A stretch of 64,000 bases of DNA from Earliella scabrosa (Eukaryota > Basidiomycota > Agaricomycetes > Polyporales > Polyporaceae). The stretch lies in contig JABYQQ010000028.1 of the NCBI GenBank assembly GCA_022605405.1, positions 248,001 to 312,000 of the forward strand. Direction: 5' to 3'. The notes below the pieces were generated by a model. It saw only the letters and a program-made list of their open reading frames with translations, had not been told where the DNA came from and did not search any database. Made by a program: the position numbers and the translations under genes. Shown piece after piece: positions 13,388 through 27,359 of this stretch; position 1 is the first letter of the stretch; each line of letters opens with the position of its first letter.

Positions 13388-14566
13388 TTTGGCAGGGGGT
13401 GCGAGGAGGATGGGAGAGGACAGAGAGGTGTGGGAGAGATAGGGCGACAATGGCTGATGACGGTACAAGTCGCTTAGGCGCCCTTTTGAGCGGAGTCTCC
13501 CTAGCCGGCTGGCTTCCGCGTGGTCCTCGTCCGCTCCCTCCTCCTCTCTGCTCACTCAGCCAGCCCCGGCCACGGTCAGGCCACGGTCCTCCTTCCCCCT
13601 CATCGCCCAAGGGCACAACCTCTTGCTGCGTGCTCCGTGCACGTCGTCCACGCACCACGAGCGTGCCCGCAAGCATCGCTTCTGCTGCGAAAACGACCCC
13701 TCCTCCATGGCCACCCATCAATTAAAACATGCTTCGCTCCTTCCGGTGTTCATAAATGGCAAGCCGCGAAGGAACACGACCTGCGCGCACTCGAGCTCGG
13801 CGTCATGATAAGTCTCAGACGGGCAGGGAGCCTAGCGACTGGACGACACTCGTAGCAATCAATGACTATGACTTCAAGTTGTGTGCACAGAGTCCACGCC
13901 GAGGCACGAATGACATGACGCCCATATCCGTAGCAAATGCTTCTCCTAGAAGAGACGATCAAGTGTCCACCGTCGATCTACATCGCCCTACCGACATTGG
14001 ATGAATCACTTCTGTGCTAGGCACAGCCTGGAGGTTCTATGGATCTGTCCAGTGTCCACAATTGCAAGGTCGACCGGGGATAGCAAGGCTACTCAACATT
14101 ACTCAAATCTGATACGCTCCCAGGAACACACTCGGTGACAGTCACTTCCCATCCCGGTCGGAACACCGTCGACAAGGAAGTACGCCACGATCATTACAGG
14201 ACGGGACGATCTAGCGTGCGGCGAATACTATTAGCATTGGCTGGTGATACGATGTACGGGTACGCTGGCGCGCGTAGGAATGCATACAGATTATAGAACG
14301 GTTAACGAGTGAGCGGAGCGAACGCGACGAAGAGCAGGAGCAAGGAGCGATTAGCGATGCTGTATGTAAGGAGAGACACTAGACAATCCCGACAGATATG
14401 CAGAGAGATTTGGTGGAGAGATGTGGAGGCAGGCCTGCCCTCGCAGATTACATGATGCGTGTACCGATGGGAGAGACGAGATCACGAGAAATAGGGGTCG
14501 AAGTGGAAGATGGGCGAGCCAGGAGGCAGTGGCCGGTTAACCCATTGCGTGTACAAACGTGGCAGT
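13388..14566. other. Promoter/intergenic region, 1.2 kb
   Basis: Upstream of the VAP gene and downstream of the AGC kinase gene. It is pyrimidine-rich on the plus strand near 13500-13700, then neutral. No domain-bearing frame was found. Confidence 0.6.
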
Positions 14567-16774
<2,208 letters not shown>

Positions 16775-17442
16775 CCTGGGCGAACTGGAATGGAGGTGTT
16801 CGAGGACAGCGAGGGTATCAGTGAGATGCAAAGCCTGCTTTGCGCTCTAGGAGTTGAGCGGGGAGTTGGAGGGAGAGTTGGGGGTTGTGGGGAGGGATTG
16901 GTCAAGATGTGTTAACCTTGCCAAGCGCCCATATACTCCGGTCGCGGGACGCGCTAAGCGACCAGATCTGGATCTCGCTCGCCCAGTCGCTCAGCGCCGT
17001 CCACGTCGCCCACATTGCACAACGGTACTCGCTCATCAGAAGACGTCGAACTCGGCTGTGAATTTGAAGTAGTGGGCTACATAGCAGGGTAAGTACATCA
17101 TGATGTTGACAGGAAGTGCTAGTATCGTTTCTGCAAATATATGGCTGCTTTAACTACAAGGAAAGGTACTATGCTATAGGACATGATGCAGTGGGCGTGT
17201 TGTACAATGTGCGAAACGGTATGGAACAGGACGTAATGGAAGAGTTACGCGCAGTAACCTGGGATACGGCCGAAGGCAGGCGAGGGCTAGATCGACCGGA
17301 TGACAAGAGGTGAGCAGGACGAGTCCGCGGAGGGTACTCCGAACAGCCTACATCGGAAGGAAAGACATGCGGGCTAGGCTGTCAGAGCATGAAGTCGTGC
17401 GCAAGGTCAGGTGTGAATGACGCGAAGTTTCCCAGCATATGA
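16775..17442. other. Intergenic region, 668 bp
   Basis: Promoter side of the AGC kinase and 3' flank of the G-patch gene, both on the minus strand. Nothing else is recognised. Confidence 0.6.
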
Positions 17443-18615
17443 CTAGTCCGCGTTGAGACTTGCGAGAAGTCTCTTCCGGCTTTCCGCGTCGGCCTTCGCA
17501 ATGCGAGCAAATGACTTCGCTCCGCGACCCAAGAGTGCCTTACGCACCCGCGTTTCCTCAGTAGCACGAATGTGGGCGGCGAGTGCGGCCTGATTGTGGG
17601 TGACCCGCTTCTTCGACTCCTTGTACGGTCCAACCGTCTTCGCCTTGAGTCCGATACCGAGACGGTCGGATTTCAGCACGGTGGCTATGGGAGTCAGAAG
17701 CGCGGTGGGATTATGCGAAGACACGGTCGAAGGGAGCTCCGAGGCGGCATCCGGGGTGTTCGCCATCTGCACGTCCTCTTCTTCGGAATCGGAGAGCGTG
17801 AGGTCAACGACCTCAACCTTCCGAAGTTCGCGGACTTCGTCGTCTTCACCGATCTCCACTTCCCTCACCTCCGTCTTGATCGAAAGCTCAGGGTCATCCA
17901 GGATGGTCCTCGCAGGCCTTTTATCGAGCGCTTTCTGCGTAAGCGGCCGCCTGGGAGCGGTAGCACCCAGAGCTTCGCCTTCACTCCATCCACTCTGCTG
18001 GAGCATGGTGAACCCTTTGTTTGACGGACCTATATGCAGAAAGACAGGAGGCACGAACGCCTGGTCCTTGCGTTCCGGAGGAGGTTCTCTCGAGAGGATA
18101 TCAGCTAGAGTGGGCACTGGGGTGGAACGAGAGGAGGAAGGCTCGGAATTGATGGTATGAGAGGTGAACCAATTATTCTTGGTCTTCGTCGGTGGCAAGG
18201 CAACCTTCGGGAGAGGCTCAGCTCGTCTTGATGAGGCGACAGCAGATTCAGGTCCAGGAGGATGGCGAGCAGGGGAGGGTGTGGCATTGGGAAGGGACGC
18301 ATGCGGCCCTATCACAGGTGCGCTAGACGAGCGGGGCAATGATCGGTACCAGCTGCTAACTTGAGCAGACGGCGACGGTTCCTCTGCTGGAGGTATCGAG
18401 GAGGATGCGCTCCCCATCATGTTGTTCACCTCGTCATAGGATACGATTGCGGGTATAAAGCGAGGTGCATTCTTGAGGCGACGGTTAACCCCGAAAGTCG
18501 ATTCCGTGAGCCATGGGTCCCGCTCGTCCTCCTCCGCCATCTCCTGCAAAGGTGTTTCATCCTTCTTCTCGGGAGGGTCGTAATACGAATAGATGTAGTG
18601 CGTGACGGTCGCCAT
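17443..18615 (-). CDS. G-patch domain protein with interrupted G-patch
   Basis: Probable RNA-processing factor; G-patch proteins usually activate DEAH helicases in the nucleus. Single exon, 390 residues. The ATG at 18615 starts MATVTHYIYSYYDPPEKK; a longer frame upstream lacks an ATG. The N-terminal region has FIPAIVSYDEVNNMM, then a long Ser/Pro-rich linker. The first half of the G-patch is at residues about 198-217 (GFTMLQQSGWSEGEALG) and the second half about 100 residues later (DRLGIGLKAKT). The insert carries KRPARTILDDPEL and an acidic SUMO-interaction-like stretch VVDLTLSDSEEED. The C-terminus is a basic helix (RIAKADAESRKRLLASLN). No orthologue with a known name is claimed. Confidence 0.82.
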   Translation of the reverse strand: MATVTHYIYSYYDPPEKKDETPLQEMAEEDERDPWLTESTFGVNRRLKNAPRFIPAIVSYDEVNNMMGSASSSIPPAEEPSPSAQVSSWYRSLPRSSSAPVIGPHASLPNATPSPARHPPGPESAVASSRRAEPLPKVALPPTKTKNNWFTSHTINSEPSSSRSTPVPTLADILSREPPPERKDQAFVPPVFLHIGPSNKGFTMLQQSGWSEGEALGATAPRRPLTQKALDKRPARTILDDPELSIKTEVREVEIGEDDEVRELRKVEVVDLTLSDSEEEDVQMANTPDAASELPSTVSSHNPTALLTPIATVLKSDRLGIGLKAKTVGPYKESKKRVTHNQAALAAHIRATEETRVRKALLGRGAKSFARIAKADAESRKRLLASLNAD

Positions 18616-18835
18616 GAGGGCAGTGGTGGATCGAGCGCAAGAGATGGGTCCAAGGAAGCGCCCGCTGAACTTTGAAGTCACAACACGTGCCACGTGTAGT
18701 GTGGGCGTCTACATGATGTCCTTGGGCCTCGTCCACAGGCCTCCACAGGCTCAGCGCTGTAGCGACGACCACCTCCTCCTCAGATACCCTTCTTACGCTT
18801 AACCCTCTTGGTAACTGGCTTCTTGACTGTACGAA

Positions 18836-20173
18836 ATGGCTGTCTTGGATCCCAATGGCGACCCCGATGTTCTCCGCGTCTGGACTATGCTATCCGAGGT
18901 GTCTGAGCAGCTCAGCCAGAACCGGTCTTCTGCTGTGAACCTCCATGCCATCGCTGATGGCGCAAAGGTTGGTGCGATACTCTTGCATGGAGCATCGCAA
19001 GGTGCTCATGAACGAGCTCGACAGGCACAAGCCATTCATTCGCAATCCGGCTTTGTTCTTCGCCGGTGTGTACTGCACTGACATTAACGGAGAACATCCT
19101 CCTGACAAGTGACCAGCTTCAACCTTGATAAATCCAAGGGTCAGTCTTGCGCGCATACATGCAACCCTCTTACCAACTCATTGCTCTCAAGAGGTCTACG
19201 ATGAAGAACTGGAGCGCATGAACTCGGCCATGTCCGCGGAGAACCAGATGCTCCTCAACGACAACCGCCAACTCAGCGCCCTCATCCGCGAGTACGAGCA
19301 AACTCTGGAAAACATAATGGCCACGTTCCGCACACGAGCAGTGAGTTCCATCGCTCCTCACGATCCCCCACGCCCTTCAACCGTCCTGTCCAGCACGAAG
19401 TGCAACAACGCGAACTCGCGCTCATGCGCCAGTACGAGAGCGTCATCATCCAACGCGAGACCGAAGCCCTCAACGAGTCCCTCACCATCAACAACGCGCG
19501 TTCCGAGTCGCTCGCCCGCGCCGGTCGCATGCTCCGCGCCGTGCTGCGCAGGCTGGGAGGAGAAGACGTACGCGTATACGAAGCACACGAAGCATATCTC
19601 CATGCGCTGCAGCATGGAGGACGCAGCGGGCAGTCATCCCGGGAAGCATCTTCCACGTCCACTACCTCCACCGCGAAGCCCGAGGAAAGGATCAATGAGG
19701 AGACCGACGAGGGTAGCGAGGGTAGCCGGAAGGACAAGGGCAAGGAGCGGGACGATGGATCACACCCACAAGAGGACGACGACGCCGGACAGTCCGACCT
19801 GGACCGCATACTCGAGGAGGAAGACGACCCCGAAAAGCGCCTCGCAGCCGCGGAGTGGGCCCTCGACCGCGAGTGCGAGCTCGCCCGGCTGGAGCGCGAA
19901 AACGAGGAGCTCCGCGCTCTCGTCGACGGGCTGCTCAAGCCCGCGAACTCAAATTCCACACCAGCGACACAGCACCCCAGCGAGTCGACCGCGTCGACCG
20001 CGCCGATCCCGATACCGGACCACCCGAACGGCGAGGACGAGGGCCGGGCATCCGACGACCTCTCCACCCTCCCGCGGCCTCAGCAGCATCGCTTGCTCGG
20101 CGGACGACCAGGAACGGTCGGGCCGTTTGGCACGTACAAAAAGACCACGGTGATACGGGTGGACAGCCGGTAG
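18836..20173 (+). CDS. SIKE/FGFR1OP2-family coiled-coil protein (STRIPAK component candidate)
   Basis: Likely coiled-coil subunit of the striatin-interacting phosphatase and kinase complex, which in fungi controls hyphal fusion and development. 374 residues, five exons: 18836-18967, 19025-19065, 19117-19139, 19192-19340 and 19394-20173. After splicing the protein reads HSQSGFVLRRFNLDKSKE, then a long coiled coil with NRQLSALIREYEQTLENIM, which resembles the core of SIKE and FGFR1OP2. A second coiled coil follows (LMRQYESVIIQRETEAL). The middle is acidic and Ser-rich. A further coiled coil is at RECELARLERENEELRALVD, and the end is basic (GTYKKTTVIRVDSR). It starts only 220 bp from the divergent G-patch gene. 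Family call rests on motif memory, not an alignment. Confidence 0.75.
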
Positions 20174-20692
20174 ACGGGATCTCGGGTGAGGCAAGCTCTA
20201 CGACGTTCCGTTCCTGTTCCTGTGGAACTGCTCGTGCTAACGGGGGGCACGCGTGGCCAACCTTAATGTCGCAGCCCTTAAAGTTACTTCTTCCGCCGCA
20301 CTCTCCGCGCGCACGCACCGGCGCGTCGTCGATCGAGGCAGACAGACATCGAGTTGCATTCACGGGAAATATAGATACATTACTATGGTATACTGCATGG
20401 AGCGTTCTCTGCGAAACCAGCGACGACAGGACGGCACATGAGAGCCATAAGCAAGCTAATACACAGTACATACAAAAACTTACACACCCGACCGCGACGA
20501 TCAATCACAGCGACCATAACGAGGCTACGGCACAACAGGGAGAGCAGGAACGCAGCTTGAAGGGTATCCGGTATCCGGCATCGGAACCAAAGAGCAGGGA
20601 CAGCAGCCAGCAACACACCGCACGCCGCCGTGGTCCTCTATACGTGGTGGACTAGGCCTGTGGCGATCGCTCGCGGGAGCCCCCTACGCGGG
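20174..20692. other. Convergent 3' flanks, 519 bp
   Basis: Between the ends of the SIKE-like gene (+) and the F-box gene (-). No gene or repeat was seen. Confidence 0.6.
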
Positions 20693-22698
20693 CTATGACA
20701 GGGACGGCTCGCCCCACACGCTCTTGACGGTCTCGCACTTGACCTCCGCGACGTACATCCGCAGCCACTGCACCATCTCCTTGCCAATCTGGTGACACCG
20801 CGTCAGGTCGACCGACTCGAGGCGCACCGGGCGGCCCACCGCGAGCGACGCCGACGACAGCACGGGCATCGACGGCTGGCGCGCGAGGATGTGTGCTGTG
20901 GCCGCGAACGACGACGCGGACGAGGTCGTCGACGATGAGGACATGGCCTGGCGGTGGTGGCCTGACGCGCTGGACATCGCCGGCTGCGATTGCGGCTGGT
21001 GGGGGAGAGGCTGGCGCGGGAATGCGCGCGAGTGCGGGGGCAGGCGCGACTCGACGATCGAGCGCAGGGTTTCCCAATCCACAGAGGTGCAGCCCTCCAC
21101 GGACAGAGTGGTGAGCTTGGGGCACACCCAAGTTTGGGAGACGGGAGGCGTGGCGAGGTTCTGGGCGCAGATGGTCAACGCATGCCGCCCGCAGAGAAGT
21201 GGATGGCTGTACTCACTCGCATAAGGTTCGGTGTGGCATCCTCCACGTCGACGAGCTCCAAGGAGGTCAACGCAGCAAGGCGCGGCAAGAGCCGTGCAAA
21301 GCGCAGCTCGTTGAAGAAGCACGACTCGATCCGCAGGTGGCGCAGCGGGAGCACCGTCAGGGACTGCCTCCGAAGAGCCTCCAACATCGGCGACACGTTG
21401 TCGAGATAGCACAGCTCGAAGCGCTCCAGGGCGGGGAACGTGAGCAGGCTGAAGATGGTTCGGGTGCGCAGATTGCCAGAGTAGTAGAACGACGCCTTGC
21501 GCAGCTTGGGCAGGTGTATCGCGCGCGTGTCCGATACGCGAGCCAGGACGTAATCGTCGTGCTCCGCGGTCTCGGACGCGAGCGAGGTGCAGCTCTCCGG
21601 ATCCACGTCGGACATATTCCGCAGGACGAGTTCCTCGAGCTGTGGACAGGCGCGCAGGGTCTTCACGATGACGTCGACCGAGGGCGAGAAGCCGTTCCAG
21701 TATCCGCCCAACTTGAGCACGCGCAGGTTGCTGAGCAGTGCGATGTCCCAGCTGAAGTTGAACGACGTGAAGGACGAGGAGCGCAGCCGAGGTGTATTCC
21801 GCTCGAACAGCGGGAGCGGCGCTTTCGAGTAGTGGTCCTCCTGCATGGAGTGCGATACGTGGATGGACACGACCTCCAACTGTGGCGCCTCCTCCTTACA
21901 CCGGCTCAAGGCGGCATGGGCCTGTGGTCGACTGGGGACTATGAGATGGAAGGACTTCCAGCGCCATATGGCAGGGCGGACGAGGTCCATGGCAGTGACG
22001 ATGCTCTCGGTCGAGACGGTGCCGTGCTCCATGCGCGGACTGAAGTCCAGGCAGACATGCAACGGCGCGGTCTTGGACCGGTCGAGCTTGAGGATCGCCC
22101 TGTCCGTGGAGTGGTGCGTGCCCATCGCGATGCGGGTCCAGAGCATGGGGGAGTTGATCGCCACCTCCCTCCAATACTGGCAGACGAGCATCAGGTTCGA
22201 GAGGGTGATCGGGTCTTCGTCTTCCCCATCGAGAACGGCAATGGAAAAGATTGAGGCGAGGAGATCATTCGGGAGTCGCTGGACAGGAGATTGCATACGA
22301 ACCGCTTGTTCCAACCGAGACTCCAGAATATCCCGCTCGCTCAGAAGCGAAGCCATCTTGGACTCGAGCGAGTGAATCGCTTCCCGTAAGTGGGGGATCG
22401 ACAGGTTTGCGGCGGATCTCCGGGGGCTGGACATCCACGATGCCGGTGCGCGTGGAAGACTTGCTGGTGGTGGTGGAGCCGCGTCGAGGGTGCGACGGTA
22501 GGAGGAGGTCTTGTCCGAGTACGCGGCGGCCATGAGAGTGGGGGTGTCGCAGTGCCCGTCGTAGGGTGGCGGCTCCGAGTATTCGGAAGTCCAGGACATG
22601 GTGGTTGGCGCGCGGCCGAGAGGCTGTTCGAGCGTAGCGTATGCCATCGCGGAGGGGTGGAGACGGGGGGTGGGTTGGAGGAGAGGGGTGCGGTGCAT
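20693..22698 (-). CDS. F-box protein with leucine-rich-repeat-like C-terminus
   Basis: Probable substrate receptor of an SCF ubiquitin ligase. 649 residues, two exons: 22698-21217 and 21160-20693. A disordered N-terminus of about 100 residues precedes a short coiled coil (SLESKMASLLSERDILESRLE). The F-box is at about 140-185 (RLPNDLLASIFSIAV, then LSNLMLVCQYWREVAINSPMLW). The rest is a series of degenerate LRR units (PQLEELVLRNMSDVD, LPLRHLRIESCFF, LTSLELVDVED, PKLTTLSVEGCTSVDW, VRLESVDLTRCHQIG). The start at 22698 is the first ATG; a second ATG at 22647 would shorten it by 17 residues. Substrate is unknown. Confidence 0.88.
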
Positions 22699-24192
22699 GT
22701 TATACCTCCCGGCGGAGCAACCGAACGCGTCCCGTTGCGCGGCGGAAGAGTCTAGCGGGCGTGCGAACGCGGGTTCCGAGGACAATCGGCCTGTGTCTGA
22801 ATCTCGTTGAGCAGAGGACGGCGGTGCAGGAGCTAGCTAGCTTGTGCTGGGCGAGCGGGAGAATGGAGGCTTGGAGAGGCGAAACGCGAGCGGGCAAGCG
22901 GACGCGCTCTGCTTTGAGGCGTGTAGGCGCGTGTGTGGGTGGGCTGAAACAAGAAGAAGGCCGGAGGATGATTGGGGACGGGGAGAACAAGAGAAGGGAG
23001 GACAACGGACCTGTCGCCTGCGGTGAAAAGGAAGACGGCGCCGGGTGCGCGCGGCGGACGAGGAGGGCGTGGCCTGCGAGGGAGATGCGTGCGATGGCCT
23101 GCGATGGCCCCGAGGGAGAAAATATGAGACGGGCTGGCGATCTGACATTGATAAAGCGTTTTGAGGGAAGGGGAGGATGATGGGAGAAACACGAGGCTGG
23201 GTGCATGTCTGCCCGAGCGGTACGAGCGATGGAGAAGAGCTGTGGGTGAGCCCGGCCTGGCGGTCGCTGACCTGCAACGTGGGACGTCGAATACCAGCCC
23301 GCGACACGAGGGACGCAACGAGGCAGCTCCTGCCACTGCCAGGACGCGTCCCTCTCCTCCCCCTCCGACCAAACGCCCGCCTCGCCCCTCGCACGCTCCA
23401 CGTTCGCCCGAGCCGCCTCGTTGCCCGACCTATTCCCCTTATCGTCTTTCCCAGTCGCTGCCTCGCAGGGCCTCGCATCACAAGTCTCTCCTCCCTAACA
23501 CCTTCATTGCACTCTATCCATCCCAGCCGTCCCTCCTCGTCCCCGACAAATCACCTCGAGGTCGCCACGACCGCCGCCTCCAACCCTCCGGGGCCCCGGC
23601 CTCCCTTCCACGCGGCTCTCCCGCTTAGCCGAGAACTCGTTTGCTTCGTCTCGCCTTCGCTAGCTCTTTCAATTTTCATCTACGATTCCGCCGCCGTACG
23701 TACCTGTGCATATGTTCGGGGGTATATATAGCAAGATAGCGCGTTGTGAACCACCAGAACCGTCCGAGTCTTCCTCAGGACCCAGTAACACAGAATGGTT
23801 TCAGGGAACCTTCTAGTGACCCAGCGGCGGTCGAACAGAATACTCGCGGTGATGGAAGCAGGGCGAACAGGATCTCTGGTCTGAATGATCACTAATCGCA
23901 GGGATATGCGTGTCGAACCTTCGCGTCATGAGCGGGATAGGAAAAGGTCACCGGGCCAGCACCGCAGTATCTGGAGCCACCCACAAACAAAACAGAATGC
24001 CGATCAAGCTTACCTTCATCCTAATCTCAATAGCCCCATTGTTCACAGTTGCGAACCGTCCATGACCCATTCAACCGTGAGGCCGGAACTTGGTGGCGAC
24101 AACTGGCAACTTGGTAGTTAGCGAGGACCTCGGACACCACAGGGGACAAGCAAAAATAGTGTCCTGTTCATGTCTATGTATGCACATTCCAT
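22699..24192. other. 1.5 kb spacer with strand-asymmetric purine/pyrimidine blocks
   Basis: From about 22840 to 23190 the plus strand is strongly purine-rich; from about 23330 to 23670 it becomes strongly pyrimidine-rich. The first block would be the CT-rich leader of the minus-strand F-box gene. The second would suit the leader of an unknown plus-strand transcript, but no convincing coding frame follows. Long open frames in these blocks are compositional. Confidence 0.5.
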
Positions 24193-25447
24193 CTACTCGG
24201 ACCGCTCTCTCATTCTCTCGCGTCTTTGGTCTTCCTGTCGGTAGTGATAGAACTGATACAGCACCTGAACAGGGCATGTCAGCAACGCTTGCATAGACGA
24301 GACCTCACAGAGAATTTGGAGCTTACAAATACATCCAAGAAGACGGTGAGCGCACTCCCTGAACAACAACACGTTGTCGCACGGATCAGCAATGCGTTCT
24401 GGCTTTTAGCGCGGAAGCTGACGCACCCGCGATCCAAGGCGCGTTCACCGCGAGATGCTTGATGTCTACCGATGCCGCGAGGATGGACAACGTATACGTG
24501 GTATTCCCCGAAATAGAATAGACAAAGAGGAAAGGCGACAGCCCTTCGCACCTGGTCTCTAAGTTCTTGACTGCGCGCCGCGGCCTTGAGTCCCTGTGCC
24601 CCGTCCAAGATTAAAGCCACGCACCTATTTGCGGAATCCGCGATCCGACTGTGAGCCAGTATGAGTTCATCGGACTTCGAGATGCAACGCACGCACTCAC
24701 GGAACAGGGCCGCACTCAGCCATCCGAGGATCTGGCCTCGCCACTCTATGACCTCTTCAGGCTTCGAACGAGGCGCATCCTTGTGGAGGTGCCTATCCAC
24801 CACCCACGCTGCAACGCCGACCACGAAGACAAAAAGAAGCGCGGTGGTAAACTTCAGGGTCTCCTTCCATGCAGCCTGCCTCGGGCGCGGCTCTTCGGGG
24901 CGGCCGTCTCCCGGCAGGAGCGGACTTGCTTCATCGTAGAGCGCAGACAGCCTCGAGTCCTCGGCTACGAGGAGCGGTGCGCCCCGGCGTGCCCGCTTCC
25001 ATCGGTAGTAGTAAATTTGTGTGAGGAGGGTGGCATCACACACGGAGTACTGCGCGAGGGGTACGAGGCGTTTCAGCTTGTTCCGGATGACGTTCCACGT
25101 AGCGTTTTCCTGCTCACATATGCCCCGAGGATGATGACGGTAGGCAGCAGGCCGGCCAGAACCGCGCCGGTCAAGTTGCACAAGTCGCCGATCAGCCAAA
25201 TTACAATGAAGCTCACGCTGAGCCCTTCGCCCGACTGGAGCTGGTAGTTCTCCAGAATCTGGGGCGAGTACACGACCAGCCTGACAGGCGATGTGTCAAA
25301 GTTTGCGTTGACAGATTATCAAGAAGGCTCACCAGCACGCGATAGATACCCATCCGAGCTGCACGAACGAAAGGTTAATTCTCCGCCTCCATGTGTGCGG
25401 TACGTGCGTACAAAGTTGCTGAGCTCCTGATTGCCGTCCCACACCAT
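24193..25447 (-). CDS. PQ-loop repeat vacuolar/lysosomal amino-acid transporter (Ypq1/PQLC2 family)
   Basis: Seven-helix transporter exporting basic amino acids from the vacuole. 281 residues in eight exons: 25447-25412, 25358-25333, 25280-25118, 25049-24701, 24648-24625, 24570-24427, 24358-24327 and 24264-24193. The first PQ-loop reads LGWVSIACWLVVYSPQI, followed by SGEGLSVSFIVIWLIGDLCN. A loop with PLLPGDGRPEE precedes the second PQ-loop, whose core GSRIPQI is encoded on a 24-nt micro-exon. RCEGLSPFLFVYSISGN completes the second repeat. The C-terminus is charged and cytosolic. Total length 846 nt is in frame. The gene is divergent from prohibitin 2 with 266 bp between. Confidence 0.9.
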
Positions 25448-25713
25448 CCTGAGGCCACAACCAGACACCTGCCACGCGAGAAGGAGTCGAAAGAGCGTAC
25501 CAGCGCGCGGGTTGTGCACGGGAGCGATACGATGAGCAAAGGACCAGGTCAAGGTCGGAACAGACCCTGGTGAGATGCTTCGGGGGTGAGAAGGTACCCT
25601 CGGCATTTGCCGAGTGCAGCCGTGAGCAGCCGTGAACCTTTCGTCAGTGCCGTCGACCTTGGCCAGAACTCGTCCACTACGGCCGTCACTTCGCGGCTCG
25701 TCTCTCTTTCTCA

Positions 25714-27112
25714 ATGAACTCTCAGGACGCTTTCAGACGGCTCGCGCAGCAGCTGCAACGTGCGAGTGCAGGTGGAGGCGGAGGAGGGCCGCGTATGCCG
25801 GGCAGGGGGTTCTTCACCGGTTCGGGTCTGCTGCTGGCTCTTGTGGGGGGTGGTATCGCATTGAACGCGAGCTTGTTCAACGGTACGTACGTCAATTGCG
25901 TCGAAATGAGTCCACTGACGGCAAGGGCTGCGTGTAGTTGATGGTGGACACCGTGCAATTAAGTACACCAGGTGAGTACATTCAGCAACACTGCATCCGT
26001 GTCCACTCAAGCGGACCTCGTGCTGCTTCCAAGGCTGCATGGCGTGAAAGACGAGGTTTATCAAGAAGGAACCCATCTCATGGTATGTTTAGCCCAGGGA
26101 CGATGTTGCGCTGTCTGACACGTTCCGGTGTAGGTCCCATGGTTTGAAACACCCATCGTCTATGACATCCGTGCAAAGCCTCGGAATATCGCATCCTTGA
26201 CGGGCACGAAAGGTGAGCCCAACAGTCGTTGGCCCGCTATCAGCGGGGACTCACTGCACCGTGTTACGCATTGCAGACCTTCAGATGGTCAACATTACGT
26301 GCCGTGTACTCTCACGACCCAACATATCCGCGCTACCTACCATCTACCGAGAGTTGGGTACCGACTATGACGAGCGTGTCCTGCCATCCATTGTCAATGA
26401 GGTCCTCAAAAGCGTGGTCGCGCAATTTAACGCGAGCCAAATAATCACTCAGCGTGAGCAGGTATGTAACATGATGCCCGCTATCCTGAATCCTCGAGGT
26501 TGATTAGCCTCCGTGTCGTCCCGTAGGTGTCAAGACTAGTCCGAGAAAACCTAACTCGGCGTGCGCTACGCTTCAACATCGTGCTCGACGACGTCTCGAT
26601 CACACATGTCGCCTTCTCACCCGAGTTCACACACGCTGTCGAGGCGAAGCAGGTTCGTGGACTGGCCTCGACCTCTGTCTCGAACATCTTACTCATTACG
26701 TCTCTACAGGTCGCCCAACAAACCGCGCTCCGGGCGGCCTTCCTCGTCGATCAGGCGATTCAGGAGAAACAGGTATGTCACCCTCTCGCACGCTAGATCT
26801 CCGAACGCACGCCCTGACCTCTCCCCGCAGTCCATTATCGTCCGGGCGCAGGGTGAGGCGCGCAGCGCCGAGCTCATTGGCGAAGCCGTGCGTCAAAACA
26901 AGGGCTTTTTGCAGCTCCGGAGGCTCGAGGCGGCCCGCGACATCGCGACTCTATTGGCTGGGTCCGATAACCGTGTGATGCTCGACTCGCAGAGTCTTCT
27001 GTTGAATGGTGCGTGCCTCCCGCGCTGAGAATGCTGCTGACGCTAGTGCTGACGTACTGAATATCCAGTGGCGGCGGATGATGCGAAGGATTTGCTTTCG
27101 TTCAAAAAGTAA
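25714..27112 (+). CDS. PHB2: Prohibitin 2, mitochondrial inner-membrane scaffold
   Basis: Forms ring complexes with prohibitin 1 that scaffold the inner membrane and guard the m-AAA protease. 308 residues, nine exons: 25714-25882, 25938-25971, 26034-26082, 26134-26212, 26277-26461, 26527-26652, 26710-26772, 26831-27008 and 27069-27112. A glycine-rich N-terminus and a membrane helix ([20 protein letters not shown]) precede the SPFH domain: [68 protein letters not shown] and [20 protein letters not shown]. The coiled coil [13 protein letters not shown] and [16 protein letters not shown] follow. It matches PHB2 rather than PHB1 throughout. Confidence 0.97.
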
Positions 27113-27359
27113 CCGACGTCGTGTGTCTTCCCGCGCTGTATGGTATATCGATATTAGTCTAGTTGCACCGCTCATCGAGTGTTTTCTTCTCGAGGGAGGC
27201 CTTCCCGCGTGCAGCCACTTCCACCTGTTCCGGCGAGTCTTCGATGATGCACTGACACGACCACGTGACTTCACCCGCGTCATCGACGCATGCCATTGCC
27301 CGACAGGACGTCGGGCTTTCGTTCAGACGCGTTCGCCATTTTGCCTTCCGCCTGCCCGC

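Noticed and set aside
18616..18693. N-terminal extension of the G-patch protein
   Set aside because: The extended frame begins with GTG and has no ATG until 18615, and this stretch lies in the short divergent promoter.
21199..22254. 351-codon plus-strand frame inside the F-box gene
   Set aside because: It is antisense to a well-supported F-box/LRR protein and is compositionally arginine- and glutamate-rich noise.
22700..23628. Several long open frames on both strands, including a 233-codon minus frame and 155-184-codon plus frames
   Set aside because: They arise from skewed purine/pyrimidine composition; all lack domains and overlap each other in many frames.
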